Shown here: one piece after another, positions 23,529 through 36,295 of the stretch
Position numbering within the stretch: the first letter of the stretch is position 1
How the letters are laid out: every line of letters starts with the position of its first letter
NCBI GenBank assembly: GCA_030760725.1
Contig: JASWHV010000011.1
Location: 10,565,501 to 10,629,500, forward strand
From: Neostapfia colusana
Lineage: Eukaryota > Streptophyta > Magnoliopsida > Poales > Poaceae
Direction of reading: 5' to 3'
DNA: 64,000 nucleotides
Notes under the pieces: model-generated
Told to the model about the DNA's origin: nothing
What the model saw: only the letters and a program-made list of their open reading frames with translations
Databases searched by the model: none
Made by a program: the position numbers and the translations under genes

Positions 23529-24497
23529 TCATGCTGCAGAAATCCTCAGCTCTCTACTAACACGAGGTGGAGATAATTCGTGCGTAGCTGGTTGAGGTAG
23601 GGTTGCACGAATATTTTCTGACCGCTGCTGTTGAGGTGGAGGCTCATAAGTGAGTAACTCCAGCCGTGGTTGTGAGAGTTGCACCACAGGCTGAATTTGT
23701 TGCCTAACTGGCGAGTAATATCGCACTCGATAGTTCGGACGAACCTCGATATTGCTGTCTGGCGGTATACTTCTTTTCAGCTCCGCTTCACAACGAAGAT
23801 GCATGTCTTCCTTAATGATAACGGCATTTACCAACTCATTGTAAATGCCGTTATTGAACAAGGTCACTTGCTCCTTAAGTTCGACATTCAAACCTCGGAA
23901 GAAATACTCGCACTTCAAAGCTTCCGAGTCAACCATATGAGTTGCTTATTGCATCAAGTCTTCAAACTCTTTGAAGTACTCGTACGCACTCCTTTCTTCT
24001 TGCTTTAACTACAGAAAGTCTTGATACTTTGTTCGTAGAATTCCCGAACAAATGTGACGTGCCCGGAAAACATCCCGGAATTCATCCCACGTCACTCGAT
24101 GACCTTCAGGAAGAGTAGTGATGTACTCCGCCCACCAAGCTCCAGTGGCTCCGTGGAGTTGTTGAGCGGCAAATAGAGTCTTCTGATATTCATCGCACTC
24201 AAGCATATCAAACTTGGCTTCGATACATTGGAGCCAATGAGCCGACTCCAACGGTTCTTTCGCTTCCGAGAAAACTGGTGGTTGTCTTGCTAAGAAATCC
24301 AGATAAGTGCTTGGCGGGGGATTTTGCTGTAGTGTATCCTGTTGTATGCTTTGTCGCACCAACAGATCCAGAGACTCAGCAATCTTTGCCAAGATTTCCG
24401 CCAATCCGGTTGATGATGTTGGCACTTCTTGTCGTGGCGAATTACTTTCGCCATGACTCAACTCACCAACCTCACTCCTGGAATGAGCACGATCCAT
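23529..24497 (-). pseudogene. gag: Element A gag (capsid region), broken
   Basis: This codes for the retrotransposon capsid protein that packages element RNA. The start ATG is at 24495-24497, preceded on the element strand by CTCTTGCAGC. The core reads HWLQCIEAKFDMLECDEYQK, then GATGAWWAEY and WDEFRDVFRARH, typical of the retrotransposon gag domain. In-frame stops occur after DFL (about 24006-24008), after EDLMQ (about 23946) and after RISAA (about 23528), where the frame would continue into pol. No CCHC zinc knuckle is recognisable between capsid and protease, so the nucleocapsid part appears lost or badly degraded. Confidence 0.85.
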
Positions 24498-25857
24498 GCT
24501 GCAAGAGTGAGCAATTTACGGTTAAAATTCAAAGTTTAAACTCAACTTGAATTGAAAACATAACCGTAAAAGCATCACATCAATATTGCAGCATTACACA
24601 AGCTAACTAGGGTTTCGACAATACTGAAATCTATCAAATGTGAGCAAGTTTGTCCAAACCCTTAATTCCAACAGTAGGACAAACTGAAAAATAACTCAAG
24701 AACATGTTATGGAGCTTAGAGAAGTCTGAAACATCCTTGTCCACAACAAGTCTTAAGTTACATAGGCAATAAGCACTACTCTGTTCAGAATGATCAATAG
24801 GTCTTAATCCCAGAATTTGAATATGAAAATGGCAATTTCATGTCTCAAGTTGAATATTAAAGTTATAGTTAACGTCAATATATTTCCAACGAGTATTCAT
24901 TTGCCTTCATATAAGTTCTGGATCAAAAGTTGTGATATTTCAAATTTAACAGAAATCTGGAACAATTTTGACAGCACCTCCTTTGAAAGTGGCTGTTTTG
25001 TCCGCAAGATTTCATCACTTTAAACTCCAAATCTGTAGAAACTTTGAACTACAAAGTCATAGCCTATATCACAAGCTTTCCAACGGTGTATTACATGACC
25101 CTTAGAAATTTTTCTATAAAAAGTTATGGTCGAAATACAAAAATTTCCAGAGAGCAATTTGTGCCTGCCCTGTTTTTGGGCAGTTCACACTCCTCTGAGA
25201 ATTTCATCCATTTGGAGGGGGATTCTGATCTGGAGTTCTATTGAAGAGTTGTAGAAGACTTAAATAGATTTCCAGAAATGTATCACTCACCTCCATTGGT
25301 TCAACCAAACAAATGTTATGTCCTGTTCAAGTTCAGCAAATATTCTGCCGAAAACAGGGGAGGTTATTACTAAGTCTTGGTGAATAAATTTATACTCCCA
25401 ATTGACTCTTAGTTCAATATAGGAGTCCATTACCCCCTAATGGAATCCTAGACTCCAAATTTACTCTTTTTCTTTTCAAACCTTCCGTTTTATGCAGTTC
25501 AAAACACATCATGGTACTATGGTTCCTCAGCAAATTAAAATCCTAACCGGCTTTATACCGGCATATACGTCTCATGTGGTGACACTAAAACGATCACTCA
25601 CAAACGTTTTCTACACGACATGTTCTAACGTGGTTAAGGTACCTGCAGAAAACCACTCAATAATGATGCGCACATTGGTTTATCATTTCAGGCAGGTCCA
25701 TATCATAGTAAAAACATACGCCCCGTATCATTGCCATACGGGCCGTCCTTGAGTCAAGCCCGTCTCAAGGTACATGATCGGGTTATTCACCACCCGACGG
25801 GGGCTCCACACCTTTGCAATAAAGCACACCGGTGGAACAGCGCTTTCGTATGCCTCA

Positions 25858-25876
25858 TAGGACATGAAGAGTCCTA
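25858..25876 (-). other. Leader hairpin, element A distal copy
   Basis: The stem TAGGAC (25858-25863) pairs with GTCCTA (25871-25876) around the loop ATGAAGA. It has the same loop as 25969-25989 and 14-30 but a different, still complementary stem. Confidence 0.6.
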
Positions 25877-25968
25877 GAGAACACACTTCGTGTTACAAAC
25901 CACACGATGGGGTCTCCTCCTCTTGCCCCTTGGTTTGCACACTGGAGGCTAGTACATTTCGTATGTCT

Positions 25969-25989
25969 CTAAGACATGAAGAGTCTTAG
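25969..25989 (-). other. Leader hairpin, element A proximal copy
   Basis: The stem CTAAGAC (25969-25975) pairs with GTCTTAG (25983-25989), seven pairs, around ATGAAGA. It lies about 290 nt from the primer site, as does the equivalent in element C. Confidence 0.65.
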
Positions 25990-26278
25990 AAAACATATTC
26001 ACTTCCTGTCCATTGCTGAACGGGACATCCCACACTACTTTCCTCGTATGGGTGAACTAACCGAAATTGATCCGCTTTCGGTGGCGTTCCTTACCATTCT
26101 TACCTCCACGTAGGTGCGTCATTACAGAATTGAAATACTGAATGATAACACACTGTTAGCTTGCCACCTTAAGTAACTATGCTAATAATACTCCTTATGT
26201 GGGCATACTATACATTCCTCACTCGTATACCTCTAAGTTTTAAAAATATGCTCTTTTCCTGTGTGCTATTCCCAATGC

Positions 26279-26291
26279 GGCTCTGATACCA
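26279..26291 (-). other. Primer-binding site of element A (initiator tRNA-Met)
   Basis: GGCTCTGATACCA, reading TGGTATCAGAGCC on the element strand. The spacer CGTC (26292-26295) separates it from the 5' LTR. Confidence 0.9.
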
Positions 26292-26295
26292 CGTC

Positions 26296-28043
26296 TGTGA
26301 CGCCCGGGAATCGCAGTGGGTGGTGCCGTGCGATGTGGCACCCAACAGCATGCACGAAAAGAGGCTCAAGAACATAACGGAACCATTTTTGTTACTCAAG
26401 ATAATTTCTTTTACAACATAATGTACACACGCAGCGGAAATTAAAATTTGCTGGACAAACTACACACTCTCGACCCTAACTGCGCCGAAGAGAAGTCGTT
26501 CAGCCCGTGAATGCTTCCTACTAGCTTCACCAAAGAAAGGCAGCGGCTAGGTTTCCGATGAGTTGAACGAACCATGAGGTTCGTCGTCTCACCGAACAAC
26601 CGTCTTCATAGCAGTCATCCTGCTCCCTGCAAAAACAACTTAGAAGCAACCATGAGCACTAAGGCTCAACAAGACTTAACCGTCACTCCTAAATATGTAA
26701 CTCTAAATGCAGGGGTAGTAAGATAGTATGAACAGGAATTTGCAAAATGCAGCTTGACTAAACTTGATCCTTATATTCAGATTCTTATAGCCTTCATTTT
26801 AGTGGTCCTCACGCCTCACAACATCGGAAGTCCATAATCAAACAAGAAACGCTTATCCCGATGTTGCTAGCCTAAGGTGGAAATGAAATTTAGTTGGCTC
26901 TACATCTACTTCAGTCAAGGTTCCAATACAGTGATTAATCCACAAACAGCAAGTTAAGAGACTTAGTTTCTCTTCTTACTAAGTCACGGCGCAGTGGGCA
27001 AGTATGCTCAATCCTCTTCCGCGAGCGACGGTGATTCGAATCAATAACAACCCGGAATACACGACACATACACCCGCCTTGAAAGACTCTCTCAAGAGCT
27101 CTTTCTTACGTTGTATGCAGCAACCTTTCACACGACACCCCGACATAGAAAAAGTCTTCGCGCCGAGCAGGATGGTCCTCTACGCGGAGACGTCGAAGTT
27201 GCCCGCTAAAGGATTTACACCTCCCGCCTTCTCAACGCCATTCCCATGCGAAGGATGAGTTTCTATATCACGGTCCATCAAGTTACATCGGTTTCATGGG
27301 TCCCATACCCCACTATATATCCGGCACAGCTCAATCTTGTCCAGCAGGGCCGCATACATACGGTCCTTAACCGACACGGACGGGGCTACAACCAACCTCC
27401 AAATTTGCCTTACCATCCCGGTCCAGGCCAAATGTGGTCTCAAGCATTGTCACACCCATCGGAGGTCGAGACCAACCTTGAGCGCTCCATCCTACAGGAA
27501 CATCCCCGTCCCCATCTCATATTCATGAGGGTGCTCTTATCATTTATCTCTCGTGAGTAACTCCATTACTCGAACTTTCTCGCGAGTAGCTTTTTACTAC
27601 TTGACTTCTACCGAGCTAGCTACAACATTAGCCTAGCATCTACAACGAGGCAAAGCCTACACTAAACCTTCTACTCAGGGATGTAATGGCCATGCAACTG
27701 GGTTTCAATCACCCTAGACATAATGCACAATATCAAGTCTAATAAACATAATGTGAAGTAAAGTAAAATTTAAAACGGTAACGATATGCAAACCGGGGCT
27801 TGCCTTGCTCAACGGTTTTGTTAGAAGCTAGGAGTTAGTCTTCCTCTGAAGAATCCGCCAAGCTCGTCACGAGATGGAGATCCTCGCTGTAGAGTCGAGT
27901 TCTCATCGAACGTCGACGTCAAGTGCTATTGAGATGATTTATGCACAAGTATTCAATAGCCATTTAGAAAATGATTCAAAACTGTTGTACCAGTTAACTC
28001 ACACCTAAAAGGGACAAACAACAGCAAGGTTTCTGTTGTTGGA
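26296..28043 (-). mobile_element. 5' (right) LTR of element A, first segment
   Basis: It starts TGTGACGCCCGGG and follows the left LTR until TTGGA at 28039-28043, where element B is inserted. Gene-free. Continues at 40717. Confidence 0.92.
28039..28043. repeat. Target-site duplication TTGGA, left flank of element B
   Basis: TTGGA before B is repeated at 40717-40721 after B. The undisturbed LTR A sequence elsewhere has a single TTGGATCTACA here, confirming the insertion point. Confidence 0.95.
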
Positions 28044-30339
28044 TGTCACACCCGGTTTCTCCGAAGGACAACCGAGTGAATATCACATGTATGCTAAGAT
28101 CATTTTCTCATACATGTGATGACAAATAGTGAAGCACCATTTATTACAAGCCAGGTGTCGAATATAAATAAGTCTTACATAGCATATGTCTCGATGAACG
28201 ACAATAAGTTCATAACAAGTAAATAAAATAGCAGCGGAATATTATTCTTGTGGGCTCCGTCACAAGAGTTGCCCGCGGGACTCCACGAACTTAGAAACCT
28301 TCTTCGGGTACAAAGTCTTAATCATGATACACCACATCATTTTCTTGACCTGAGCAGCAATATAAACCAACAAATATGCAAGGTTGAGTACCGATGGTAC
28401 TCAGCAAGTGTTGGAAAGTTATGTCATGCATGGCTAGAACAAGGAGAGGTTGAACTCATGAGCACTACGCATTTAATACCTATCACCTTAGCTTATTGAG
28501 CACCTACATTACTACATAGATGAAATGGTCCCAAATTCCCAACCCATCATTATAATCAAATAACCATAACATCATCTCCAATGTTAAGCTCCCCGCTTAA
28601 CATCCACAACTTCCAAGCCATCATCCTCTAATCATGAATAAGTCCAAGCCGCTCTTGACTGTGAGCACCGCTGTCATGACAGTTTTGACTCTGTAGAGTT
28701 TGCACCACTGTACCCACATGTAGTGATTTCATCCCCCATTGCCGGGTGGACTAAAAGAACCTCCATTATGCCAGTGGCTACGAACCACATTCACACTTCC
28801 CAGGTGTGTAGCCAGGAGATCACTACGAAGCCTTTACAAAGGGATTCCTGACGAGCGTGGACCCACTGAGGTTTCACCCCTAACAGCATACAAGAGGCTC
28901 CAACCCCGCTGCAGTGGCCCCCTCTTGAGCCTTGCGGTTCATATGGTAGTCCAGCTGACACCTATTCCCCGCACCATCCAACACACCCATACTACGCCGG
29001 GGATACACCTAATTAATTGGCCAAGCTGCCCCATCTCAGCATGTGGTTGGCACGGTAAAGCCAGGTTACATGCTCCATGAACCGGTCCTTAGAATCCCGG
29101 CAAGTACTAAACACAAACCCGAGTCTCATGCACCCAGCACCAATCAAATCATCCAACTTGCCTTGATCCCTACCTCTACATAACTCATAATATCTCATTC
29201 AAGAGTATGGTAAAAAAACTGATGATCTCATATCCCAATTATCCCATTCTAAGCATGGCTAAGCACAAGTATATGAATAAATGACATGATAAAATAAATC
29301 CCAACCCAAGCTACAAGGAAACAAGATAATGCAATTCTAGGGAAACTTCCTAGCATGGGTTTCATATTTCAATTGACAATGCAAATAATTCTATCTACAA
29401 ATCCTAGCATAGGATCAAAGTGGTCAAGGACACTTGCCTTCTTCTTGCTGCTCTGAGAATTGAATGTCTTGGTCTTGGAAGGGGAGAACTTGCTCTGGGG
29501 CAGGTTCTACTCATGCCAATACACATAGCAAAAGAAAACACAATCCATAAGACATAGTTCACACTTTCACTTCATACAAACCACACATTCATTTATGAAA
29601 GTCATTCATATTTCTATGTGTTGTGGTTACTCTATGTGTGTTTATTTTTGGCTTACATGCACTTTTAAACATGTTCATATGTTTTCTAACTTTTGTATTC
29701 AGATTTATGTTTGCACACTATATATTAGTATCCCATTTGAACAAATTCTTTATATTCAATTGATACACATCTTAGCTACCAAGTATGCATGGAAGGTATT
29801 TTCCTATTGCAAATGGGTTTTCAGACCTTCTACCAAACCCTAAACTGAAATCTTTGGATTTGGAGACTTCATTTATCCTTTTATAGTTATGCATACCTAC
29901 TTTCCTATATTTTAAGATTTATTTTCTATACCTAATTGTGAAGTTTATTATGAAAATAATAAGACACATCATATAAACAGAATAGGTTCTGACCTAAAAT
30001 ATTAAATAACATATTTTTGAACTTCTCCTCTGATGTGAACTAATTTACATTTATTTTACCAATTTTCGGAATTATTTTCTAACCTAAAAATGTGTCCCTA
30101 TAACTAATAAATGTGAATAATCAATTAGACAGATTCATTTCAACTTAAAATTTATTTTTTTCTCACTCCAAAGTTTTCCAAGTGCTAAGAGAGTTCAAAT
30201 TTGAATTTACAATGTGTCTGTCCTATCTTTTGAATTTTAAATACTAATCACATATTCAAATTCCTAGATTTAATATCATATAGGGTTAAAAAGGTAAACT
30301 CACCCCACTACAGGGTCTATTATATTATTTTAAGAATTT

Positions 30340-30500
30340 CCAGGGGCCTAACTATGCATAACAGAGGGGTTTTGCTAATTTTTATTAAGTCCAGGGGCTA
30401 AAACTGATTTTTAATTGAATTTACATGAATTTCTGAAGCTCCAGGGGCTAGATCAGAAGTTTCCGGGGCTACTCGTATTTTCCGAGAACCCCAGGGGGTA
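30340..30500 (-). repeat. Degenerate ~50-bp periodic CCAGGGG block in LTR B
   Basis: CCAGGGGC occurs at 30340, 30391 and 30441, then CCGGGGCT near 30463 and CCAGGGGG at 30491. The first spacings are 51 and 50 bp. The other LTR has the same motif at about 39585, 39636 and 39686. It lies downstream of the TATA box on the element strand, so it would be in the transcribed leader. Confidence 0.6.
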
Positions 30501-31065
30501 GCGCGTAAGATTCTCGGCCTTTATAATGTGGGACTGACGTGGACCGTCCGATTTAAAACTGACGGCTGAGATTATAACGTCGAACCGGTACGCGGGATTT
30601 AAATTCTACCGTGCGATTTAAAATAGACGGCGCACAAGCGGCCACGTCGCTCTGATTGAGCGCAGGCGGCGCTGCCCGGCAGCGCGCGGTGGCGGGAGGC
30701 GGCGATCTCGTCGGAGAGCTTCGGATCTTCGTAAATTCTTCCTAAAACTGAGATTTTATGGCGTAGATCGGTAGAGGGGAGGTCGGGGATCTCACCTCGG
30801 GGGTTTTCTTGAGCTCGGAGGTCCTGGAAAGCGATCGGCGATGAGGTCCGAGGTGAATTCACGGTGAGGCTCGTCGGCGCTGTGTTTGAAGTGCAAACCA
30901 ACGAGTTTTCTGCACCTGCGTGGTTCCCCGGAGGCGGTGGATCAAGATCAGCGCGTTAGATTAGAAATCCCGAGCGAAGATCGAGCGAAATTGGCCGGAG
31001 AAACTCGGGTTCTCACCAGAAAGAAAAGCGGCTGATCATGGGTGAAAATCGGGTAGATGCCGGTG

Positions 31066-31073
31066 TTTATATA
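31066..31073 (-). promoter_or_regulatory. Candidate TATA box of LTR B (3' copy)
   Basis: TTTATATA on plus reads TATATAAA on the element strand, about 390 bp into the LTR, within a GC-rich surround. Conserved in the other LTR at 40313-40320. Confidence 0.7.
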
Positions 31074-31460
31074 GCCAGGGAGGGGCGGCGTTCGGTTGTG
31101 ATCGAGTTTGCGTCGTCCAGAACCGAAATTCGGCTGGGATACACGAGTATCCGGGGCGGTTTTGATCGGAGGTAAGAAGAGTCCCGGCCGGACGAGCGCG
31201 GGTGCGAGGAGGAAGAAGGATGGCGGGCCCCACACGTCAGCGAGAAAGAGGGGGCGCGCGGCTGCGGGCTGGCGCGGGGTGAGTGGGCCGGCTGGTGGGT
31301 TTCGGCCCACTGGCTGGGGAGGTTTATTTTTTTTTCTTTTTCTTTTTCATTTCTGTTTTGAGTTTAATTTGAATTCCAGTTTGAATTTGAATTTTTGCAC
31401 CACATGCAATACATCCAAAAATTTTTAAATTCCCCTCTTAACAGGTTTTGGGGTGTTACA

Positions 31461-31476
31461 GCTCTACCCCCCTTAA
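31461..31476 (-). other. Polypurine tract of element B
   Basis: GCTCTACCCCCCTTAA adjoins the 3' LTR and reads as a purine-rich run (AAGGGGGGTAGAGC) on the element strand. Confidence 0.8.
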
Positions 31477-31505
31477 AAGAAATCTCGTCCTCGAGATTGG
31501 TGGTT

Positions 31506-34500
31506 CTAAGAAAACAATTCCGGAAATTGTGCCTTAAGTTCGTCTTCTTGCTCCCAGGTGGCTTCCTCTTCCGAGTGATGCATCCACTGCACCTTGCACA
31601 TCCGGATTCTTTTATTTCTTGTGAGGCGTTCCATTGTCTCCAAAATCTTGGATGGTTGCTCGGCATAAGACAGATCCTCAGCTACGTCAACCTCATTCAT
31701 GGGTAACATCTCTTCAGGTGTTCTCAGACATTTCTTGAGCTGTGACACATGGAATACATCGTGCACATCCGATAGGCAAGCCGGTAATTCTAGTTGATAC
31801 GCCACTTCGCCTTTCCTCTCCAGAACTTGAAAGGGTCCGATGTATCGAGGTGACAACTTCCCTTTCACCTTGAACCGACGAAGTCCTCGGATAGGGGACA
31901 CCTTGAGATAGACATAGTCCCCCACGTTGAAAACGAGCTCTCTTCTTCGTACATCGGCATAGCTCTTTTGTCGTGTCTGTGCTATCGTCAAGTTGTTGCG
32001 AATTTCCCTCACTTTCGCCTCAGCTTCTTGTAGTACTTCAGGTTCAAACACTTTGCTTTCCCCCGTTTGGTTCCAAAATAGTGGAGTTCTACACTTCCTT
32101 CCATATAAAGCTTCAAACGGCGACATCTTCATACTAGTCTGATAGCTGTTGTTATAGGAGAACTCCGCATACGGTAAGTTCTTGTCCCAACTTCGATTGT
32201 TTTTGAGTGCACACGCTCTCAGCATATCCTCAAGAATCCGATTGGTTCTTTCCGTCTGCTCGTCAGTTTTGGGATGATAGGCAGAGTTAAAATTCAGATG
32301 GGTTCCCATGGTTTCATGCAACTTTTGCCAGAACCTTGAGGTGAACTGTGTCCCTCGATCCGACACTATCTTCTTGGGCACTCCATGGTAACACACGATC
32401 CTTGACATGTACAACTCTGCCAATTTTGATCCGCTGTAGCTTTCTTTCACGGGGATGAAATGAGCTACCTTGGTTAGCCTGTCAACGATGACCCATATCG
32501 AATGATATCCTGATTGGGTCCTAGGCAGTCCCACTATGAAATCCATACCAACTTCTTCCCATTTCCATTCAGGCACTTTGAGTGGTTGCAATAATCCCGC
32601 GGGTCGTTGATGTTCTGCTTTCACCAACTGACATGTGTCACATAGGGCAACATGTTCCGCGACATCTCGCTTCATGCCATACCACCAATACCTGCTCTTG
32701 AGGTCCTGGTACATCTTCGTACTCCCAGGATGAATGGAATAGTCAGAATCGTGAGCCTCCTTCAAAATCAATTCACGGATCTCCTTTACTTCAGGCACAC
32801 AGATACTTTTCCCGTGCCACACCGTACCTTGTTCATCCTCTCTGAAGCCAGGGGCTTTATTTTCCTTGATGAGTTGTCTGATTTCTTGTATCTTCTCGTC
32901 ATTCTTTTGACCATCACGTATGTCTTGCTCTAGTGTGGAGTCCACATCCATGGCGATGGCTTCACCACTATTCACCAGGCATAGATTGAGTCTTATAACA
33001 TCGTCCTTCAATTTTGCAGGCATGTCCTTCAAGCTCAACCTATTGACCTGCACTTTCCGGCTTAAAGCATCTGCCACGATGTTTGCTTTCCAAGGATGAT
33101 AGTTGATTCCCACATCAAAGTCGTTGATTAGCTCTAACCATCTTCTTTTTCGGAGGTTGAGATCTCGATGTGTGAAAATGTTCTTTAAACTCTTATGATC
33201 CGTATATATCTCTGTCCTCTTCCCCATCAAGTAGTGCCGCCAAATCTTCAACGCGTGTACCACTGTGGCTAGCTCTAGGTCATGTGTAGGATAGTTCTTC
33301 TCGTGTTTCCGGAACTGCCGAGATGCATAAGCCACGACATGCCCTTCTTGCATGAGAACACATCCCAACCCGTTTCCAGAAGCATCGCAGTACACCGAAA
33401 AGTTCTTCTGCATATCTGGCATAACTAGCACTGGGGCTGTTGTCAATCTTTTCTTTAACTCCTAAAAACTCGTCTCGCACTGCGGCGTCCATGCGAATGT
33501 GATTCCCTTCTCCAACAGTTTGGTAAGGGGTCTCGAGATCTTGGAGAATCCCTCAATAAACCGTCGATAGTATCCAGCCAATCCCAAGAAGCTTCGAACG
33601 TCCCCGACATTCTCAGGGGTCTTCCACTCCTGTATATCCTCGATATTGGCGGGATCTACGGAGATTCCTCCCTCCGAGATTATATGTCCTAAGAAGGGAA
33701 CTCTCTTCAGCCAAAACTCACACTTGCTCAACTTGGCATATAGTTGGTGTTCTCTCAGCTTCTGCAACACCAATCTTAGATGTTTCTCATGTTCTTCTTC
33801 ATCTTTGGAGAAGACAAGAATGTCATCTATGAAAACCACCACAAATTTGTCCAGATATTCCATGAATACCTTGTTCATGAGATACATGAAGTATGCCGGG
33901 GCATTACTTAGCCCGAAAGGCATGACGGTGTATTCATACAGTCCGTACCGAGATACGAAAGCTGTCTTGGGAATATCAGTTTGTCTTATCTTAAGTTGGT
34001 GGTATCCCGACCTGATATCAATTTTCGAGAACACACAAGCTCCCCTCAACTGATCAAACAAGTCTTCAATCCGGGGTAATGGGTACTTGTTCTTGATGGT
34101 TACTTCGTTCAATGCACGGTAGTCTACGCATAACCTTTGGGTTCCGTCCTTCTTGGGCACAAATACCACTGGAGCTCCCCATGGTGAGGAACTAGGACGA
34201 ATATATCCCTTCTCCGTCAACTCTCTCAAATGATCCTTGAGTTCTCCCTGCTGCTTGGAGTCCATCCGATAAGGTCTCTTGTATATCGGGCCTGTTCCAG
34301 GCACTAGCTCAATTGCGAATTCCACTTCACTTTCAGGAGACATTCCTGGCAACTCCTCCGAAAAAACATCTGGATATTCCCTGATGATCCTGATCTCCTC
34401 CACTTTCACCTCAACTTGATTTAATTTAATGTCCCTCCTAGGATCTTGTATTGTTATGAACTTTACTCTTGTGCCACTAGGGTGAGTTAGTTCCACCGTT

Positions 34501-35975
34501 CTGGCTGAACAATGGATGATTCCCTTATGTTTGGTCAACCAATCCATGCCCAAAATAATATCTATCCCTTGTGAATCTATCACTATGAGGTTAGCAGTAA
34601 ATACTACCCCATTAATGTCTAGATTCACCTTGGGACACACTTGTCTTGTCCTTATGTCTCCACCTGGAGAGTTTACTGCTAGCATATGGTTCATTTGTGT
34701 TGTTGCTAAATCATGCTTCTTAACAAATCCTTGAGCCATGAATGAGTGGGTAGCACCAGAATCAAACAACAGGGTTGCAGTGTGTAAATTGGCAGGAAAC
34801 TTACCAACTACCACGTCGGGTGCCTCTTGCGCTTCCTCCATGGTCACGTGGTTCACCCGTCCTCGCAGCACATTCTTCTGTTGCGGCTGCACGGGCTTCT
34901 TCTTTGGGCACTTATGGGCATAGTGCCCCACTTCACCACAGTTAAAGCATTGCACCCCAACCTTAGGTGGCTGGCTTTTGTTGTCTTGGGGTTGGTTTGG
35001 GGGTCCTTGTACTGCTGGTCGAGGTTGATATAGGGGGCGAGGCTGCTGTCCAAACTGACGCTGTGGTGGTGCTGGTGCTGCCGGAGGCCTGAAGTTCGGG
35101 TTGTACTCTCTCGGTGCTGAGTAGGGTACCGCAGCACGGCTCGTCTGTCCTGCGGGTTGCTGCATCAGACGTGGGCGGGTGTTGCTACCCGAGGCTTGGT
35201 GCGACCACCCGACCTTCCTCTTGTTTTCATTTTCCAAGGCCTTCAGCTTCCTTTCTACAACAAATGCTCTGTCCACCATCTTTTGGAAGCTTTCATACTC
35301 GTTGGAGGACATTGCACACTGCATTTCTGCGGTAAGTCCTTCCACGAAACAATCCTGTTTCTGCTCGTCAGTCTCTATGTCCCATGGGGCATAACGGGAG
35401 AGTTGAGTGAATTTAGTGAGGTATTCCCTCACGGTCATGTTTCCTTGCTGCAATCACAAGAACTCCTTCCTATTGTTTTTGAGTTCACCCCTGGGTATGT
35501 AATGGTTGCGGAAGCTACGCTTGAACTCTTCCCAAGTGATACTCTCAGGGTCATGATGGGCGGCCACGTAAGCGGTCCACCAATCAGCAGCAGGTCCATG
35601 CAATTGGTGAGAGGCAACCAGCACCCTCTCATACCCTTGGCATTGTATAATACTTATCTTGCTCTCAATGGTCTTTAGCCAATCATTTGCCTCCAGGGGT
35701 TCAGCAGCACTTGCAAACTTTGGAGGTTGAGTTCCTAGAAACTCACTCAACCTTGGTTTGCGTGGTGCAGCTTGTGGAGGTGGAGCTTGGTGCAAGTTGG
35801 CCACCACTTGAGTCAGGTTCTGGATGAGCTGATTTTGATTCTCAAGCATTTGGTGGATGGGATCAACTCCTTCACGGCGACCACCCCTGTCTTGGCCTCC
35901 AGAAAGATGAGGGTTGCCTGCCTCATCGTTGTTGTTGGCGGGGTTGGCAGCACGGCCCTTTCCTCTTCCGGCCAT
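31506..35975 (-). pseudogene. gag-pol: Element B gag-pol polyprotein, two nonsense codons
   Basis: This is one frame of 1489 codons, interrupted only by TGA at 35454-35456 (codon 174) and TAG at 33462-33464 (codon 838). Nominal domains: gag capsid 1-270, CCHC knuckle CFNCGEVGHYAHKC near 342, protease FDSGATH near 405, RT 600-790 with KIDIRSGYHQ near 655 and FIDD near 715. RNase H follows from 860 (YCDASG). The integrase zinc finger is at 1080-1115 (H, H, CDTC), and its core has Asp 1147, Asp 1208 and Glu about 1240. GPF lies near 1382 and a chromodomain at 1430-1478. Neighbouring codons suggest the stops came from CGA (TTG TGA TTG) and CAG (TTT TAG GAG) by single C-to-T changes. All catalytic residues I can locate are present. 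The start ATG is chosen because MAGRGKG begins the family-like gag frame. Confidence 0.95.
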
Positions 35976-36295
35976 CTATCATGATTAACCAGATATTAAT
36001 TTAAAGCATTACGTATTAACTCACCAGTTTTTGCTTGTTTAAACTTTAAGATTTTGAGAACTTATTTCATTTATATTTTCTGAAGATTTCATGCCTTACG
36101 TGAACATAAATGCACTCTTAATTCATATGGGTTCACACACCCAAGCAAAACAACCTGAAGACGAGGTTGTGGACAAACGACCATGGCTTCCACAACTCAC
36201 GTCACACACCAAGCATTAACACACCATTAACTAAGGTAACGACTCGACTATTCGACATCCTGCTAAAGTAAGAGAAGGACTTTACACTACTCGTA
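35976..36295 (-). other. Spacer between extra leader gene and gag in element B
   Basis: A 320-bp AT-rich stretch with no recognisable coding frame. It separates the TGA of the leader gene (36296-36298) from the gag ATG (35973-35975). Confidence 0.6.

Larger units (their letters stand above)
24498..26278 (-). other. Element A leader (untranslated, 1.8 kb)
   Basis: Non-coding stretch between gag and primer site. Parts are recognisably homologous to the leader of element C: for example the 'tttgctgaactt..acag..cataac' and 'ccaatggaggtg' blocks near 25290-25350 correspond to about 54150-54195. It contains two hairpins with the same loop (25858-25876 and 25969-25989). No open frame here looks like a protein family. 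Confidence 0.7.
28044..31460 (-). mobile_element. 3' (left) LTR of element B
   Basis: 3417 bp, TGTCACACCC...GGGGTGTTACA. Short plus-strand frames such as 28248-28499 and 28739-29080 recur in the other LTR but match no family. It contains a TATA box at 31066-31073 and a periodic CCAGGGG block at 30340-30500. Confidence 0.95.

Noticed and set aside
28248..29080. Frames in LTR B (28248-28499, 28739-29080; repeated at 37488-37721 and 37984-38325) as genes
   Set aside because: They lie on the strand opposite to the element, match no family and recur only because the LTR is repeated.
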